Shown: positions 43,005-52,810, counted from the stretch's first letter. The stretch is 64,000 nucleotides of DNA from Clostridium isatidis (GCF_002285495.1 NZ_CP016786.1:2492501-2556500), one strand, 5' to 3'. Made by a program: numbers and translations. The notes: generated by a model from the letters alone, not told the origin.

Positions 43005-43451
43005 CTAATTATACCTTTTAATAATTTCTACTACTTCTTGAACTTTCTTTGCATTGATTATAGAGTTTAAATGGTCACTATTCATTAGAATTTCCATTAA
43101 TTTCGATAAAGAACTTAAATGACTTGTATTATCCTTGGCTGCTAGCGTAATTATTAATTTAACTGGATCATTCAACTCACTTCCAAATTCTATAGGACTC
43201 TCTAATGTCAGAATACTAATTCCATTCTTATTTACTCCAGCTTCCGGTCTTGCATGGGATAATACAATTCCTGGGGCTATTACCATATATGGTCCTAATT
43301 CATAAAAATTATTTATTATTGCTTCTTTATAATTTTTATTTACTATGCCTTCCTTTTCTAATAAATAAGCACCTTCCTCTATCGCCTCCTTCCAATCATT
43401 ACATTTTACATTTAATTTTATTAGTTCTTCTCTTAGTATATCTATTAACAT
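43005..43451 (-). CDS. ulaC: PTS IIA component (mannitol/ascorbate type)
   Basis: This 148-aa EIIA domain carries the phosphorylated His in IAPGIVLSHARPEAG, with LGPYMVIAPG before it. It receives phosphate from HPr and passes it to the IIB protein. The same domain is repeated at the C-terminus of the operon regulator (IAPGICLSHID), which suggests cross-talk between transport and control. Confidence 0.93.
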   Translation of the reverse strand: MLIDILREELIKLNVKCNDWKEAIEEGAYLLEKEGIVNKNYKEAIINNFYELGPYMVIAPGIVLSHARPEAGVNKNGISILTLESPIEFGSELNDPVKLIITLAAKDNTSHLSSLSKLMEILMNSDHLNSIINAKKVQEVVEIIKRYN

Positions 43452-43574
43452 ATATTCATATCTCCCATTTCTTTGACCTTCTGCATATTTTTATTATATT
43501 AACTTCCATCCTAACAATGAATATGTTTACAGCACTATTACATTCAAATAAATTTTGAAAAATTGAACTTTATA

Positions 43575-44501
43575 TTAATTTAAACTTAACATCTTTTTAC
43601 ATTCATTAACTATATCTTGAACGGTCATGTTATATTTTTCTCTTAAAAAATTCATAGTTCCAACTTCACCAAAGTGATCTTGTACTCCTAAAGCTCTTAT
43701 ATAACTAGGAAATTCCCTACAAGAAACTTCTGCAATAGCGCTATATAATCCACCTATTACATTATGATTTTCAATTGTAACTGCTTTTTTTGTTTTTTTA
43801 AGAGAATTTACTATTGTATCCCTATCTATAGGCTTAATAGTAGGAACAGAAATAACTTCAACATCTATACCTTCATCTTTCAAAAGACTTGCTGCTTCTA
43901 ATGCAAAACTTGTCATTAATCCTGTTGAAAATATAGTTATATCTTTTCCTTCTTTTAAAACATCAGCCTTTAATAAATTAAATTTATAATTTTCATCATA
44001 AACTTTTGGAATCTCTTTTCTAGTTATTCTTATATAAACAACTCCCTTATAATCAACAGTTTTATATAATACTTCCCTTAGTTGAAATTCATCTGCAACA
44101 TCTATAATAGTAATACCTGGAATACTTCTTAATACTCCAATATCTTCAAAGCTCATATGGGTTCCACCATTTGTTTCAGCTGCTATACCAGCATCCGTAG
44201 CTATAATTTTCACATTTTGTTTCGCATAGGCCATAGAAATAGCTATTTGATCACATATTCTCCTTGATGCAAATGAAGTAAAGGTGCAAATATATGGTTT
44301 CATTCCATAAGCACTCATTCCGGCTGCCATTCCTGCCATATTTTGTTCACTTATTCCAACATCAAAAGCTCTTTCTGGAAAAATAGTTCTTAATGGCATT
44401 GTGCCATTTGCTTCTGCTAAGTCTGCATCCATAAATACTATACTTTCATCTTTATGCATTAATTCTTCTATAACACTACATAAGACTTTTCTCATTTCCA
44501 T
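43575..44501 (-). CDS. Transketolase, C-terminal subunit
   Basis: This 308-aa protein has the pyrimidine-binding and C-terminal domains of transketolase. DADLAEANGT, ERAFDVGISEQNMAGMAAGM (the catalytic Glu in SEQN), CTFTSFASRRICDQI and ENHNVIGGL are diagnostic. It works with the N-terminal subunit encoded 12 nt upstream, a split arrangement common in Firmicutes catabolic operons. It moves two-carbon units between sugar phosphates. Confidence 0.95.
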   Translation of the reverse strand: MEMRKVLCSVIEELMHKDESIVFMDADLAEANGTMPLRTIFPERAFDVGISEQNMAGMAAGMSAYGMKPYICTFTSFASRRICDQIAISMAYAKQNVKIIATDAGIAAETNGGTHMSFEDIGVLRSIPGITIIDVADEFQLREVLYKTVDYKGVVYIRITRKEIPKVYDENYKFNLLKADVLKEGKDITIFSTGLMTSFALEAASLLKDEGIDVEVISVPTIKPIDRDTIVNSLKKTKKAVTIENHNVIGGLYSAIAEVSCREFPSYIRALGVQDHFGEVGTMNFLREKYNMTVQDIVNECKKMLSLN

Positions 44502-44513
44502 AGTTTTATCCTC

Positions 44514-45335
44514 CTATTTCAACTCTTCTAATGCTTTTTTAAATTGCTCATCAGTTAATCCCATACTATGATTTTTATATCCTGCACTTTCAATTACAGA
44601 TATGCCTTTTCCTTTTACTGTATTTAATATAATTGCAACTGGCTTATCCTGCTTTTTACCTTTTTCTATTGCTTCATGAATTTCCTCTATATCGTGGCCA
44701 TTTTTAATATTTTGAACAAAAAACCCAAAAGCCTCCCACTTTTTATCCATATTATCCATTCTTATTATATCTTCTAGCTTCCCATCTAATTGCATTTTAT
44801 TATAATCAACAAAAACAATTAAATTATTTAGATTAAAAGAACTAGCCGCCAATGCTGCTTCCCAAACCTCTCCTTCATCACATTCTCCATCTCCTACAAT
44901 ACAATAAATATATGCATTATCTTTCTTTATCTTGGAGGCCTTTGCCATACCAACAGCACAACTTATTCCTTGTCCTAAAGATCCTGTTGTCATATCTACT
45001 CCATTAGTTTTATTCATATCGCAATGACTTGGTAAATTGGTATTTCCCTTATTTAATGTTAATAATTCTTCTTTTGATATATATCCTTTATCTGCTAATA
45101 CTGCATAAAGAGCTGGGCCTGCATGTCCCTTAGATAAAACTAATCTATCTCTTCCTTCCATTTTAGGATTTTCTACATTAATATTCATTTCTTTATTATA
45201 AAGAAGAACTAGAGCTTCTACTATTGAAAGAGAACCACCATAATGACCCTTTCCAATACTATGAATTTCTTTTAATATAAGTCTTCTCACTTCTTTACAT
45301 TTTTCTTCAAGAAAACTAATTTCTTGCTTTTTCAT
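44514..45335 (-). CDS. Transketolase, N-terminal subunit
   Basis: This 273-aa protein carries the thiamine diphosphate-binding domain: GHYGGSLSIVEALVLLY, RDRLVLSKGHAGPALYAVLA (core LSKGHAGPALY), GSLGQGISCAVGMA, and the TPP motif GDGECDEGE ending in DYNKMQLDG. It is paired with the C-terminal subunit. It starts 28 nt after the regulator gene, so the regulator heads the operon. Confidence 0.95.
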   Translation of the reverse strand: MKKQEISFLEEKCKEVRRLILKEIHSIGKGHYGGSLSIVEALVLLYNKEMNINVENPKMEGRDRLVLSKGHAGPALYAVLADKGYISKEELLTLNKGNTNLPSHCDMNKTNGVDMTTGSLGQGISCAVGMAKASKIKKDNAYIYCIVGDGECDEGEVWEAALAASSFNLNNLIVFVDYNKMQLDGKLEDIIRMDNMDKKWEAFGFFVQNIKNGHDIEEIHEAIEKGKKQDKPVAIILNTVKGKGISVIESAGYKNHSMGLTDEQFKKALEELK

Positions 45336-45363
45336 AACTTCTTCCTCCTTTAATAGACTTTTA

Positions 45364-47499
45364 TTAATATTTTTTAATTACATCTATAACTTCATCTTTA
45401 GATGAGGCAAAAAACAATTTATTTCTGTCCTCAGGATTATTTATTAAATTCATAAATCCCAACAAAGCATTAAGATGAGATTCTTTATCCTTAGATGCAA
45501 AGGTTAAAATCAACCTTACAGGATCATTAAACTCACTATTGAATTTAACTGGATATTTCAAATTTATAAGGCTCATTGATGTTTTATCAATTTCATCTAC
45601 CATATCAATATGAGATAAGCATATTCCTGGAGCTATAACCATATATGGTCCAAGTTCTTCTAATTTTTTAATTATTTCACTCTTATATGCTTCTGTTACA
45701 TTATTTTTTCTTATTAAAATATCTACCCCTTTAGATATAGCATCTTTCCAATCCTTGCAGTTTACTTTTAATTCAATATTTTCTCTTTTTATAAAATCTC
45801 TTAAAAAATACTTTTCTTTAAAATCATTATCTATTTCTTCATCTAGTTCTTCTTGTTTTTTCATTTCATATAGTATTTCATATCTTAATTGTTCTTCATC
45901 ATTAATCTCACAGTACTTTTTAACTTTATCTAAAATTCTATTAAGCAAAGAAATTTCCCCATTATCTTTTTTAGGCTTTGCAATGGGTATAATATATTTC
46001 TCAAGTTTCTTTAAATCTTCATTTGTAATTAATGGAGAAACCTTTATATATTCATCTTTATTTAAACTAGGAATATCTAAAGTACTTATAATAAAATCGC
46101 AATTATTCTTCATTTCACTTGTAACACTTCTACTGCCATAAGTACCTAATATTTCTACATTAAATTTTTCTATAATCTTAGATGCAATTAATTTAGATGA
46201 ACCTACTCCCGACCCACAAACAACTATTAATCTTGCTCTTCTATTATTTTTCTGCTTATATCTAGCAATTGCAGCTGCATAATGAAGTGCTATATATGAT
46301 ATTTCATGTTCTCCCAATTGATTATCTATATACTCCTCAAGATATTTGCAGGCTAAAGTTACTACTTTAAATAATTGAGATTGCTCAGATTTTATTCTTT
46401 CAATAAGTGGATTTACAATTTTAGAACCATATTTTATCCTATATAAACTTGGTCTCAAATGTAATAATAAGCCCTGGTATAAAGATTCCCTTTCTTCATC
46501 TAGATTAATTTTGTAATAAGACTCTACATATTTAGTCATAAAATCTATAATATGCAAAAGTTTATTATCTTCCTTACTGTCAACTTGATAACTATTATTA
46601 ACAACTTTAGCTCCTAAAAGATGAATTACTATATAAGAAATCTCATCCTTTGGAACCTCTATTTTATATTTATCTTCTATTTTCTTAATAATTTCTAATG
46701 CTACTTCATATTCCAAGGTATTTTCTACAAAGTCATTATTAAATTCAAGTTTACTTATAACCTTATCTATTTGAACTCTTTTTATCATAATTGCTAAATG
46801 GGTCATTAACCCTCCATAAGCCTCATCACTAAACTCTCTTTTTAATTTTTGTTCAGCTTCTTTTATTAAACTATCGATAAAATCTATATCTATATCAGTA
46901 AATAAAGTATCAAATTGAAGTTTATTAATTTTAGATTCACTTGATTTTTTAGAAACATATTTCACAAAATCCTCAGCTGAAACACTTTGAGATATAATAT
47001 CCAATATTGCCTTTCTTTTATAATTTTCATTACCTTCAATATAAAGTCCTACTTTAGATTTTCTTATTAATTTAAGATTATATCTGCTTAAAAATTCTTC
47101 TACATCATCTATTTCTTTTAAAAGAGTATTCTTGGAAATACAAAGCTTTTCTTCAAAATATTTAAGTTTCATATTATCATTTGCCTGAAGAAGTTTTAAA
47201 GTTATAAACAGCTCTCTTTCTTCTTTTGAATATGCATATTTATATGGAGTGTCTTCTGATACAAATTTATCTATATAAGCTTTAAGTTCTTTACTATTAG
47301 TTACCTTAATACCTTTACCATACTTTTTATCAAAATATCCAAATCCATTTTTAATTAAAAATTTTTCTATTTTATCTATTTTGTATCTTATAGCTCTATC
47401 TGTAAGATTATATTTTTTCGCTAATTCTTCAACTTTTATATAATTATTATTTTTAATCATATATTGAAGTATCTCCATGCAATCCTTATTAAGCTCCAT
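45364..47499 (-). CDS. PRD-containing transcriptional regulator with EIIB and EIIA domains
   Basis: This 711-aa BglG/MtlR-type activator has an N-terminal HTH (VEELAKKYNLTDRAIRYKI), a second DNA-binding region, two PRDs (His in MTHLAIMIKR, VIHLLGAKV, LLHLRPSLYR, YIALHYAAAIARY), a EIIB-like domain (VVCGSGVGSSKLIASK) and a C-terminal EIIA (VIAPGICLSHIDM). Phosphorylation of PRD and EII domains by HPr and the PTS components should tune activity to substrate supply. The ATG at 47499 is 8 nt after AAGGAG. It is first in the operon. Confidence 0.93.
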   Translation of the reverse strand: MELNKDCMEILQYMIKNNNYIKVEELAKKYNLTDRAIRYKIDKIEKFLIKNGFGYFDKKYGKGIKVTNSKELKAYIDKFVSEDTPYKYAYSKEERELFITLKLLQANDNMKLKYFEEKLCISKNTLLKEIDDVEEFLSRYNLKLIRKSKVGLYIEGNENYKRKAILDIISQSVSAEDFVKYVSKKSSESKINKLQFDTLFTDIDIDFIDSLIKEAEQKLKREFSDEAYGGLMTHLAIMIKRVQIDKVISKLEFNNDFVENTLEYEVALEIIKKIEDKYKIEVPKDEISYIVIHLLGAKVVNNSYQVDSKEDNKLLHIIDFMTKYVESYYKINLDEERESLYQGLLLHLRPSLYRIKYGSKIVNPLIERIKSEQSQLFKVVTLACKYLEEYIDNQLGEHEISYIALHYAAAIARYKQKNNRRARLIVVCGSGVGSSKLIASKIIEKFNVEILGTYGSRSVTSEMKNNCDFIISTLDIPSLNKDEYIKVSPLITNEDLKKLEKYIIPIAKPKKDNGEISLLNRILDKVKKYCEINDEEQLRYEILYEMKKQEELDEEIDNDFKEKYFLRDFIKRENIELKVNCKDWKDAISKGVDILIRKNNVTEAYKSEIIKKLEELGPYMVIAPGICLSHIDMVDEIDKTSMSLINLKYPVKFNSEFNDPVRLILTFASKDKESHLNALLGFMNLINNPEDRNKLFFASSKDEVIDVIKKY

Positions 47500-47508
47500 A
47501 CTTATCAC

Positions 47509-47836
47509 TCCTTCTTATAATTTAATTATATATATTTATATTTTTTTCTTTAACCGTTTACTATAATCTTTCTTTTCTGTTTAAATGTGAAAATATGAAC
47601 TTATTTTATTATTAATTAAATCATTTTAATAAAGCTGTAACACATATTATATTAAAGGCATAATATGATTATAGATAAAACAATAATCCTTTATTCTAAT
47701 AATTTAAAGTTCTTTATATATAGATTGAATTTACTAAATGTTTTTATATGTTAAGAATCTATATATAAGAATTCAATATATAGAATAAAGGCCAAACAAC
47801 AAATGATAATAATTTATTATTGGGAGGAACGATAAT
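47509..47836. promoter_or_regulatory. Divergent intergenic region with nested inverted repeats
   Basis: This very AT-rich stretch of about 330 bp separates the PTS operon (-) from the acidic protein gene (+). CCTTTATTCTA (47688-47698) pairs with TAGAATAAAGG (47781-47791), and inside them TTTATATATAGATT pairs with AATCTATATATAA. This can form a long cruciform or hairpin near the + strand start. Promoters for both directions must lie here but no consensus pair stands out. Confidence 0.5.
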
Positions 47837-48442
47837 ATGGATAATATGAGAAGATACAATATGGTCAATTATGAATATTCATGTGGATATGACGATAGAG
47901 ATTATGACTGGGATTATTATGAAGATGATTATGAAGATAATTATGACAAAGACTATGATTGCGATTATGAAGATGATTATGACTTTGACTACGACTATGA
48001 AGATGATTATGATAAAAAAGATGGCAAGAAAGATAACAAAAAAGATAATAGGAAAGATGATAAGAAGGATGACAAAGATAAGGATAAATGTAAATCTTCT
48101 ACAAAAATCCACTTTAATCCTTGTGAATTATGTAAAGCTGTAGATACAGAACCTGTAGATTTAGGTAATTGTTTAGAAAGAGACTTAAAAGCAAAAATAG
48201 TTCTAAAAAATGTTTGCTTTAATAGAAAATTCAAGGTAAAAGTTGCCTTATTAGATAAATCTGGAAAAGTAATTGAAACTAAAGAATTTAAGGCAATATT
48301 GCGTAAAAATAAAAAATCACATTCCGATAAGGGCTGTGGCGTATTTAAGAAAGAAGTAAAATTTGATCTTCCAAAGAATAAAGTTTGCCATACACTTGAT
48401 TTTACAATTAAAGTTTCAGCAGAATACGTTGATAAATGCTAA
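47837..48442 (+). CDS. Asp/Tyr-rich and Lys/Asp-rich protein with Cys-containing C-terminal domain
   Basis: I do not recognise this 201-aa protein. Residues 12-58 are a DY/ED-rich low-complexity tract (DYDWDYYEDDYEDNYDKDYD begins it). Residues 59-83 are a KKD/DDK tract of opposite charge pattern. A beta-rich domain follows (about 85-201) with NPCELCK, PVDLGNCLE and VSAEYVDKC; cysteines are frequent. There is no signal peptide or membrane helix. The make-up suggests a structural or surface protein, for example on spores, with possible metal binding by the acidic tract, but this is inference. A strong GGGAGG site precedes the ATG. Confidence 0.7.
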   Translation: MDNMRRYNMVNYEYSCGYDDRDYDWDYYEDDYEDNYDKDYDCDYEDDYDFDYDYEDDYDKKDGKKDNKKDNRKDDKKDDKDKDKCKSSTKIHFNPCELCKAVDTEPVDLGNCLERDLKAKIVLKNVCFNRKFKVKVALLDKSGKVIETKEFKAILRKNKKSHSDKGCGVFKKEVKFDLPKNKVCHTLDFTIKVSAEYVDKC

Positions 48443-48742
48443 TATTATAAGTGTATTTTAAATATTTATTTTTAATAAATATTTAAAATATAATTTATAA
48501 AAAATATAGACCACCGACAATATACGAAATTGACAGGCTATAACTGTTAATTAAAAAGATCGGTGGTCTTTCTTAAATAGGACTAATTTACAAACAGTAT
48601 ACAGCACATTTTAATTTATACTTTTTACAAACGGGCTTTTCAGAAGAACTATTTTTTAGGGTTTTTTAACCAAACAATTAATAAATAAATTTGGATTTAA
48701 TTTAAAATATGGTTAATTTTAAATTGAAAGAGTTGACAACTC
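48443..48742. other. Intergenic stretch with one stem-loop
   Basis: This 300-bp region between convergent genes holds GACCACCGA (48509-48517) and TCGGTGGTC (48560-48568) followed by TTTCTT, a long-loop terminator for the + strand gene. Nothing else is recognisable. Confidence 0.55.
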
Positions 48743-48767
48743 TTAATTATCAGTTGTCAACTCTTTC
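48726..48767 (-). terminator. Terminator containing the stop codon of the MFS gene
   Basis: GAAAGAGTTGACAACT and AGTTGTCAACTCTTTC form a perfect 16-bp stem. The TAA stop (48743-48745) lies in the 10-nt loop, so the last codons of the MFS gene are in the stem. Confidence 0.75.
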
Positions 48768-49972
48768 TCTTCTCCTGCCTTAATTAAAACTTTGCTTCCT
48801 CTCATAATAAGACCTTCTATAAATATTAATATACCAGTTACTATAAGCATTTTTTCTATTGCAACATAATCTGCCATTGGTCCAAATACTAACATTCCAA
48901 GAGGCATCATAACACTTGTTATCATACTCAAAACACTAAACACTCTTCCTAAGAACTCTTCTTCAACTTTTTCTTGTATTAAAACTGTAGAAGGTGTATT
49001 AAACATTGGCATAACCATTCCAAATAATCCAAATAGAGAAATATAAACCCAAAAAGAAGGTACAATTCCTAATGCAATAGTGCATAATGCCATAATAAGG
49101 GTTGAAAAAGCCATTGTATAAACTCTATTTTTAAAACCACCCCAAGCAGCCATAATACCACCACCAAGCATCATTCCAACAGAGAATGTTATTTCAATTG
49201 CTGTTAAACGCCATACATCATTTCCAAAGTTACGGGTAACTTGTAACGGAGTTAGAAATGAAACAGGTGCAGCTAGAATAAAGAAAAATGCACAGAATAC
49301 AAAGTATTCCTTAAGAAATTTATGATTTTTTATATATTCTAATCCTTCTTTCATATCGCCAAAATAACTATTTTCCTGTTTTTTTAATGCTTTCTCATGA
49401 ACTGGAACATGTAAAAAGAAAACTAAAATAGAAACTGCTATTGCAGCTGTAATTACATCTATAAAAAATATAACTTCGATTGTAGTCATTGTTAATAAAG
49501 CCCCACTTAACATTGGTGATATAAGCATAACTAAAGATTGAATACTTCCATTGCTTGCATTTACTTTTGTAAGCTTATCCTCTGGAACAATTTGTGGTAT
49601 AAGTGCATTTATCGCTGGAGTTTGTATCGCTGATCCTAAAGCACGTATCGAAGAAGTTAAATATAAAAGCCAAATAGAATCATATCCTCTTAAAAATAGT
49701 ATTGCTAATATTAATGTTGATATTGCAATAAAGGAATCCGAAATAGCAATTAGCTTTTTTCTATCATATCTATCTGCCCATACTCCTCCAAAAGGCGAAA
49801 GAAAAAGCGTAGGTAAAAATCCACAAATTATAGATATTGTCATAGCAGTTCCTGATTGTGTTTCTAGGGTAATATACCACATAATTGCGTATTGAACTAA
49901 TGAAGAGCCTAAAAGCGATATTGTCTGGGTAGTCAAAAATAATATAATATTCTTCTTCCAGTTATTATTCAT
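48743..49972 (-). CDS. MFS transporter, drug/macrolide-efflux type
   Basis: This 409-aa protein has twelve predicted membrane helices. TQTISLLGSSLVQYAIMWYI and FLPTLFLSPFGGVWADRYDRKKLI (core PFGGVWADRYDRKKL, the loop 2-3 motif) place it in the MFS_3 group, with relatives of Mef-type macrolide exporters and siderophore exporters. Substrate unknown. No resistance genes are adjacent. The first ATG (49972) follows AGGAGA. Confidence 0.85.
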   Translation of the reverse strand: MNNNWKKNIILFLTTQTISLLGSSLVQYAIMWYITLETQSGTAMTISIICGFLPTLFLSPFGGVWADRYDRKKLIAISDSFIAISTLILAILFLRGYDSIWLLYLTSSIRALGSAIQTPAINALIPQIVPEDKLTKVNASNGSIQSLVMLISPMLSGALLTMTTIEVIFFIDVITAAIAVSILVFFLHVPVHEKALKKQENSYFGDMKEGLEYIKNHKFLKEYFVFCAFFFILAAPVSFLTPLQVTRNFGNDVWRLTAIEITFSVGMMLGGGIMAAWGGFKNRVYTMAFSTLIMALCTIALGIVPSFWVYISLFGLFGMVMPMFNTPSTVLIQEKVEEEFLGRVFSVLSMITSVMMPLGMLVFGPMADYVAIEKMLIVTGILIFIEGLIMRGSKVLIKAGEEKELTTDN

Positions 49973-50250
49973 ATATTATATCTCCTATTCTTTTGATTTT
50001 ATAATATTAATTATTGAATAGTTAATATTATAATTTTTTATCTTAAATTTATACTATAAATACATAGCACAATCCACCTCTTTATATAATTTATAAATTA
50101 ATTATAATAGAAAACAAATTAGACTTATACTACATTATTATATAATTCTATACAACTACTGGCATTAATATTTTGTAAAATTTTGATTATATCAAAAATT
50201 TTATATTTGAATATATTAGTAATAGTTTAAATAATAATTAGGAGCATAAA

Positions 50251-51168
50251 ATGATATCTTTTAATGATTTTACAGTTCATTCATTAGAAGTAAATCTATT
50301 CTTTTTAAGGTTGATGAAAGAACATTCAATATTTTTAGAAGCAGTATTTTTACCAAAAGATAAAAACTTAATTAATCAAGCAGAAGCCTTTAAAAATGAA
50401 TTTTCTCATTTATTATCTCATGCAGTAACATTGGCAGATGGGCTTCTTCCTTCATCTGTAATAAATTCAAAAGAGCTTGTAACTAAATATACAATTGACG
50501 CCGAAAAAGCAACTCAAATGGCTACTGGAATTTTAATAGACACCTCTATAACTTCTAGAGAACTTTCCTTACTACCTATTAGCAATAAATCTTTAAGAAA
50601 CTTAACAGATGAAATTTTCATATTAAATAAAAACATTATAAGAACACTTTCGATGCTTATTCAATTTAAAAATAAACTTCTGAAAGCTGTTTTATCATGC
50701 AACTTATTTATAAATGCTTATCCTAAATTTTTAGAGCATCTTCTTTATGAAGCTATGGCTTATAAGGAATTATTAACAAGACTACAAAACGGAGTTGAAA
50801 TAAGTATTAATGTAAACCCAGCCGCTCAAGAAGCTTTTTGGAATAAAATAATGTCTGAACATGCCTTCTTTATCAGAGGTTTATTAGACCCAACAGAAGT
50901 AAATTTATTTAATTTAGCTGATAGTTTTGGAAAGAAATTTGAAGACTTAAGAAAAGAAGCAAATAAAATAAAAGATTCTAAAAATCTTCTAAGGGAAGTT
51001 ACAAATAAATCATTAGATGCTGCAAAAGAAATTAGAGAATTTAAAGAAGAAGGAGTGGAGGGTTTATTAAATTGCGAAATTAAAGCTATTATTTCTCCTC
51101 TTTTAGCTGATCACGTACTTAGAGAAGCTAATCATTATATTAGATTACTTAGGAACTTTAATTTATAA
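50251..51168 (+). CDS. DUF2935 family protein
   Basis: This 305-aa protein consists of two related all-helical halves. The first begins HSLEVNLFFLRLMKEHSIFLEA and the second repeats the pattern with EAFWNKIMSEHAFFIRGLLDPTE. HAFFIRGLLDP with conserved Glu/His is typical of DUF2935, a ferritin-like four-helix fold. Metal binding is plausible; function is unknown. It is monocistronic and faces the lysine-type transporter operon. Confidence 0.85.
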   Translation: MISFNDFTVHSLEVNLFFLRLMKEHSIFLEAVFLPKDKNLINQAEAFKNEFSHLLSHAVTLADGLLPSSVINSKELVTKYTIDAEKATQMATGILIDTSITSRELSLLPISNKSLRNLTDEIFILNKNIIRTLSMLIQFKNKLLKAVLSCNLFINAYPKFLEHLLYEAMAYKELLTRLQNGVEISINVNPAAQEAFWNKIMSEHAFFIRGLLDPTEVNLFNLADSFGKKFEDLRKEANKIKDSKNLLREVTNKSLDAAKEIREFKEEGVEGLLNCEIKAIISPLLADHVLREANHYIRLLRNFNL

Positions 51169-51265
51169 TAAATGTATATTCCGACATTTCCCGAGAAATA
51201 TTTCTTATTTCTTATATATCTACAATAATTTCTACATTTAATGATATTAAATTCTGTATAAATTG

Positions 51266-51298
51266 AAAAACTTTAACTTTTTACAAGTTAAAGTTTTT
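51266..51298 (-). terminator. Terminator at the end of the amino-acid ABC operon
   Basis: AAAAACTTTAACTT and AAGTTAAAGTTTTT with a short loop; the right arm overlaps the last ATPase codons. Confidence 0.75.
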
Positions 51299-52028
51299 CT
51301 AGTGTTCTTTTTAAAAATTCACGTGTACGTTCCTTAGTTGGATTATTAAATATTTGCTCTGGAGATCCCTCTTCTTCTATAACTCCCTTGTCCATAAATA
51401 CTACACGATCAGATACTTCGCGTGCAAATTCCATTTCGTGAGTTACAACTAACATTGTAAGACCAGTTCCCGCAAGTTCTTTCATAACTTTAAGAACTTC
51501 TCCTACCATTTCTGGATCTAAAGCTGAAGTTGGCTCATCAAAAAGAATAACATCTGGTTCCATTGAAAGTGCTCTTGCAATAGCAACACGTTGTTTTTGC
51601 CCTCCTGATAACTGCTTAGGCTTAGCATTAATATACTTTTCCATTCCAACTACTTTTAAATATTTCATTGCTATTTTTTCAGCTTCTTCTTTAGAACGCT
51701 TTAAAACCTTCATTTGTCCAACAACACAATTACTTAAGACATTATGATTATTAAATAAATTAAATTGTTGAAAAACCATGCCTAACTTTGTACGATATTT
51801 ACGAATATCATGTTTGTCATCTAATATATTTTCTCCCTTATAAATTATCTCTCCACCAGTTGGCTTTTCTAGAAGATTAATGCAACGAAGAAGAGTTGAC
51901 TTACCTGATCCAGAAGAACCTATTATACAAACAACTTCCCCTTTATTTACTGAAAAATCAATATCTTTTAATACTTCATGATCTCCAAAATGTTTACTTA
52001 AATGTTTAATTTCTATTATTTTTTCCAT
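51288..52028 (-). CDS. Polar amino-acid ABC transporter ATP-binding protein
   Basis: This 246-aa ATPase belongs to the GlnQ/HisP group. Walker A GSSGSGKSTLLRC, the signature LSGGQKQRVAIARALS, Walker B VILFDEPTSALDPEMVGE and the switch His in VVTHEMEFAREV are complete. It is third in a binding protein, permease, ATPase operon under lysine riboswitch control, so lysine is the probable cargo. Confidence 0.95.
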   Translation of the reverse strand: MEKIIEIKHLSKHFGDHEVLKDIDFSVNKGEVVCIIGSSGSGKSTLLRCINLLEKPTGGEIIYKGENILDDKHDIRKYRTKLGMVFQQFNLFNNHNVLSNCVVGQMKVLKRSKEEAEKIAMKYLKVVGMEKYINAKPKQLSGGQKQRVAIARALSMEPDVILFDEPTSALDPEMVGEVLKVMKELAGTGLTMLVVTHEMEFAREVSDRVVFMDKGVIEEEGSPEQIFNNPTKERTREFLKRTLEKL

Positions 52029-52054
52029 CTCTAACTTCCTCCTTTCCTACTTAA

Positions 52055-52810
52055 TTATTTATCTGCTACAATTTCTGGAGTTTTTACCTGCATTTGATTG
52101 CCAGGTATAATATAATTTTCCGGTCCATCTAATTTTCTTTCTATTGCTCTTAAAATTCTTGTAATTGTAAATGTTAATACTAAATAAATAATACATGCAA
52201 CAGAGAAGGATTCAAAATACTTAAAGTTATTACCTGCTATTGACTTAGTTTGGAAGAATAGTTCTGAAACAGAAATTACATTAAGCACTGAAGTATCTTT
52301 TATATTAACTACAAATTCATTACCTGTTGCTGGTAAAATATTACGAATCACTTGTGGTAAAATTACATTAAACATTGTTTGAGCATGGCTCATTCCAATT
52401 GCCTGAGCAGCTTCAAATTGTCCCTTGTCTATAGAAACAATTCCTCCTCTAACAATCTCTGACATATAAGCTCCTGTATTAATAGAAACTATAAATAAAG
52501 CTGCTACTATTCTATTTATATCTATTCCTAAAAACTGAGCTGATCCATAATAAATAACCATGGATTGTACTATCATAGGGGTTCCTCTAAAGAACTCTAT
52601 ATAAACAGAAAGAATAACATTTATAATTTTAAGAAATACCTTTTTTATTCCCCTTTCAGGAACTGGAATAGTTCTTATTACTCCTACTAATAGCCCAATT
52701 AAAGTACCAATTAAAGTACCGATTATTGAAATATAAATTGTTACCCATGCTCCACGAAGAAACATTGGCCAATTTTCTTGAACTATTTTTATTATTGATT
52801 CAATACTCAT
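52055..52810 (-). CDS. Polar amino-acid ABC transporter permease
   Basis: This 251-aa HisM/GlnP-type permease has five or so membrane helices, with GAWVTIYISIIGTLIGTLIGL at the start. The EAA loop EAAQAIGMSHAQTMFNVILPQ, whose core AAQAIGMS contacts the ATPase, is intact. A single permease gene implies a homodimer. It lies 26 nt before the ATPase gene on the transcript. Confidence 0.93.
   Translation of the reverse strand: MSIESIIKIVQENWPMFLRGAWVTIYISIIGTLIGTLIGLLVGVIRTIPVPERGIKKVFLKIINVILSVYIEFFRGTPMIVQSMVIYYGSAQFLGIDINRIVAALFIVSINTGAYMSEIVRGGIVSIDKGQFEAAQAIGMSHAQTMFNVILPQVIRNILPATGNEFVVNIKDTSVLNVISVSELFFQTKSIAGNNFKYFESFSVACIIYLVLTFTITRILRAIERKLDGPENYIIPGNQMQVKTPEIVADK

Noticed and set aside
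47548..47566. A cre-like sequence (AGTAAACGGTTAAA on -) upstream of the PTS operon.
   Set aside because: Two mismatches at conserved outer positions; too weak to call without a genome-wide model.
47871..48234. Open frames on both strands inside the DY-rich gene.
   Set aside because: They arise from the repetitive GATTATGAAGAT-like coding sequence read in other frames.
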